Source of the DNA: JAFGBM01 sp964610155
GTDB lineage: Bacteria; Actinomycetota; Actinomycetes; Actinomycetales; Demequinaceae
Assembly: GCA_964610155.1 (NCBI GenBank)
Contig: CAZSUY010000004.1
Coordinates: forward strand, 62,001 to 126,000
Reading direction: 5' to 3'
DNA length: 64,000 bases
In this document: one piece after another, positions 62,805-64,000 of the stretch
Numbering within the stretch: position 1 is the first letter of the stretch
Layout of the letters: the number at the start of each line of letters is the position of its first letter
The notes under the pieces: generated by a model
What the model saw: the letters and a program-made list of their open reading frames with translations, nothing else
Databases searched by the model: none
Told to the model about the DNA's origin: nothing
Made by a program: the position numbers and the translations under genes

Positions 62805-62839
62805 TACGGAATAACGATCGTGGCAAACATCGGGTTCAT
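62804..62839 (-). CDS. cimA leader peptide (attenuator)
   Basis: The 11-residue frame reads MNPMFATIVIP, with ATC GTT ATT (Ile-Val-Ile) codons near its end. A second in-frame ATG at 62830 begins MFATIVIP. A CAGAAT hexamer ends 7 nt before this ATG, with TTGCCG 18 bp further upstream, so a leaderless start at 62830 is possible. No good ribosome-binding site was seen. It is the kind of leader used for charged-tRNA sensing in branched-chain amino acid operons. Confidence 0.6.
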   Translation of the reverse strand: MNPMFATIVIP

Positions 62840-62900
62840 TCTGACACAGGTTCTCAGGGTCCGGCAAATGCAGCATGTGAGAATCGGATAGCCGAGGGCC

Positions 62901-63446
62901 CTAGTCCTCGGCCAAGCCTCCCTCATTGAGGGCCCGGCGGAGCAGGCGCCATCCGGGGAGTGCCCCGTCCATGACGGCGTAGAAACGCTTGTTGTGGCCG
63001 CGCTCGATGAGGTGGGCGAGTTCATGGACGACGACATACTCGAGGAGCTCTCTCTCGCGGCGGGCGAGTTCGAGGTTGAGGGTGATGCGCCTGGCGCTGG
63101 CGTTGCAGGTCCCCCAGCGGGTGGTCATCCGGCGGATGGTGAAGTCGGGCACGGGAACGCCGATGCGGGGCGACCATTCGGCGAGCAGGGGTGGAATAGC
63201 GCGGCGGAGCTCCCGGCGGAGTCGGTTGGCCTCCGGCCCCGGTTGGAGGGGAGCGGGCTGGCGGGCAAGGCGTTCGCGATGCTTGGCGATCCATGCGGCC
63301 TTGCTTTCCACAAACGCCGCTATGGCGCGATCGGAGACGTTGGTTGGCGCGGTGACGCGTACCTCCCCCGACGGGGCCTTGACGCTCAACCGAAGGTGAC
63401 GGACGGCCTTGCGCGTGACGGTGTAGTCCAGAAACGCCGCGGCCAT
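62901..63446 (-). CDS. YgjP-like DUF45 metallopeptidase
   Basis: The 181-residue protein has the zinc metallopeptidase motif HELAH (141-145) followed by HNKRFYAVMD, and the WGTCNASARRITLN block typical of the YgjP/DUF45 family. Substrates of the family are not established. I chose the ATG at 63446 and rejected the longer frame to 63923. It is divergent from the mltG-like gene. Confidence 0.88.
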   Translation of the reverse strand: MAAAFLDYTVTRKAVRHLRLSVKAPSGEVRVTAPTNVSDRAIAAFVESKAAWIAKHRERLARQPAPLQPGPEANRLRRELRRAIPPLLAEWSPRIGVPVPDFTIRRMTTRWGTCNASARRITLNLELARRERELLEYVVVHELAHLIERGHNKRFYAVMDGALPGWRLLRRALNEGGLAED

Positions 63447-63513
63447 GATGGAAGCGTACACAGACGATTCGCGAGAGACTGTATCCAACGAAAATGGGAA
63501 AGAGAACCGCGTC

Positions 63514-64000
63514 GTGACATCCCCCGAAATCCCGCCGACCATTCCGGCCGTCGAGCCCTCGACGGCCGTCCCCTCAGGGAAGCGTGGCCGATTCGGCTGG
63601 GGGGCCGGGGCGGCCGTCGCTCTTGTCGCCCTCGGCGGGGGCGTGGCGTTCGGTGCGCTTGGCCCTGGATTCGGCGGTGACGACGCCGCCATTCCGAGCC
63701 CCTCGCCCTCGGCGACGATGCCGACCGCGTCTCCGACGGCGTTTATCGAGACAACGCGGTTCACCATTCCGGAGTACTTCACGGCCGCCGATATCTTCGA
63801 ACGTGGCGAGGAGGTGCTAGGCATCCCCGTCGAAGAGTTTGAGGCTGCGGCGGCGCAGCCGGAGTTGATCGGGCTTCCCCCCGAGGCGAACGGCTCGGTC
63901 GAGGGATGGCTCGGCGCCTTCACCTACTGGATCCCCGAGACGGCCACGGCCGCAGACGTCCTGGCCGAGATGATCGACGGGACTTTGATGCACCTCGACG
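63514..64000 (+). CDS. MltG-like endolytic transglycosylase, 5' part (truncated by window end)
   Basis: The frame continues to the end of the window without a stop. It begins with a short cytoplasmic Pro-rich region, one transmembrane helix (about 30-50), a Ser/Pro/Thr linker and a domain with the MltG-type stretch GLPPEANGSVEGWLGAFTY, related to the LPxEAxGxxEGYLFPxTY signature. MltG cuts nascent peptidoglycan; the catalytic Glu would lie beyond the window. I used GTG at 63514; ATG at 63448 is an in-frame alternative. Confidence 0.65.
   Translation, partial: MTSPEIPPTIPAVEPSTAVPSGKRGRFGWGAGAAVALVALGGGVAFGALGPGFGGDDAAIPSPSPSATMPTASPTAFIETTRFTIPEYFTAADIFERGEEVLGIPVEEFEAAAAQPELIGLPPEANGSVEGWLGAFTYWIPETATAADVLAEMIDGTLMHLD

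Larger units (their letters stand above)
62710..62900. other. 191 bp leader region between cimA and the DUF45 gene
   Basis: From right to left: promoter (TTGCCG/CAGAAT), leader reading frame 62839-62804, hairpin 62804-62783, terminator 62781-62755, then a 45 nt stretch to the cimA ATG containing GAGGTGAAAGGAAG as ribosome-binding site. Confidence 0.6.

Overview
This window comes from a high-GC Gram-positive bacterium of the Actinomycetota, probably near the Micrococcales. The gene order supports this: holA-comEC-comEA, leuS, nadD-rsfS, proBA-obg-rpmA-rplU and an RNase E/G-like gene. Other actinobacterial marks are a DosR/DosS-like two-component pair, an IclR regulator divergent from leuCD, a HAIR (HspR) element before clpB, a DtxR/IdeR-type iron box and many GTG/TTG starts. 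I cannot name a genus. The sequence is densely coding chromosome; I found no prophage, insertion sequence, CRISPR array, rRNA or integron.

Layout. 1-9.2 kb: an EAL-only protein, DNA uptake and replication genes (holA, comEC, comEA), a DegV lipid-binding protein, leuS and a strongly degenerate hemC-like gene. 9.2-20.7 kb: an iron-box-controlled membrane protein, tRNA-Ala, then rsfS, nadD, proA, proB, obg, rpmA, rplU, a lipoprotein and an RNase E/G gene with a hairpin-rich leader. 21-31.7 kb: a cytochrome bd block (cydA, cydB, cydD, cydC) ending in a two-GAF histidine kinase, with a NarL-type response regulator convergent to it, then two tandem DUF4015-like paralogs. 31.7-45.3 kb: rnc, rpmF, yceD, coaD, rsmD, recG, a FakA-like kinase, rpmB, thiL, and the envelope run murA-plsC-gpsA-ddl. 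45.3-50.5 kb: leuD-leuC with a divergent IclR regulator, an ECF sigma factor with a putative membrane anti-sigma partner, a flavodoxin and tRNA-Glu. 50.6-64 kb: clpB without its N-domain, tRNA-Gln, an arsR-permease-thioredoxin cassette, gltX, metabolite repair and PLP genes, a VIT-family transporter, cimA with an attenuator-like leader, a DUF45 peptidase and the 5' part of an mltG-like gene.

How the genes work together. Branched-chain amino-acid synthesis is represented twice: leuCD with its IclR regulator, and cimA behind a short reading frame carrying Ile-Val-Ile codons followed by two hairpins, the second ending in a T-run. Low-oxygen respiration appears as one block: bd oxidase, its CydDC assembly exporter, and a kinase whose partner regulator lies tail-to-tail with it. 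DegV (fatty-acid binding) and the FakA-like kinase may form one fatty-acid phosphorylation system although they are about 31 kb apart. The arsR-permease-thioredoxin genes form a compact arsenic-type response unit.

Most notable: (1) the cimA leader; (2) a HemC-family protein that lacks the cofactor cysteine and several substrate-binding arginines; (3) a near-consensus iron box before an unknown membrane protein next to it; (4) a CydD whose ATPase domain lacks most of the helical subdomain; (5) a sensor kinase as the last gene of the cyd operon; (6) tandem DUF4015 paralogs with duplicated promoters. Several promoters place the -10 element about 6 nt from the start codon, which suggests leaderless mRNAs.
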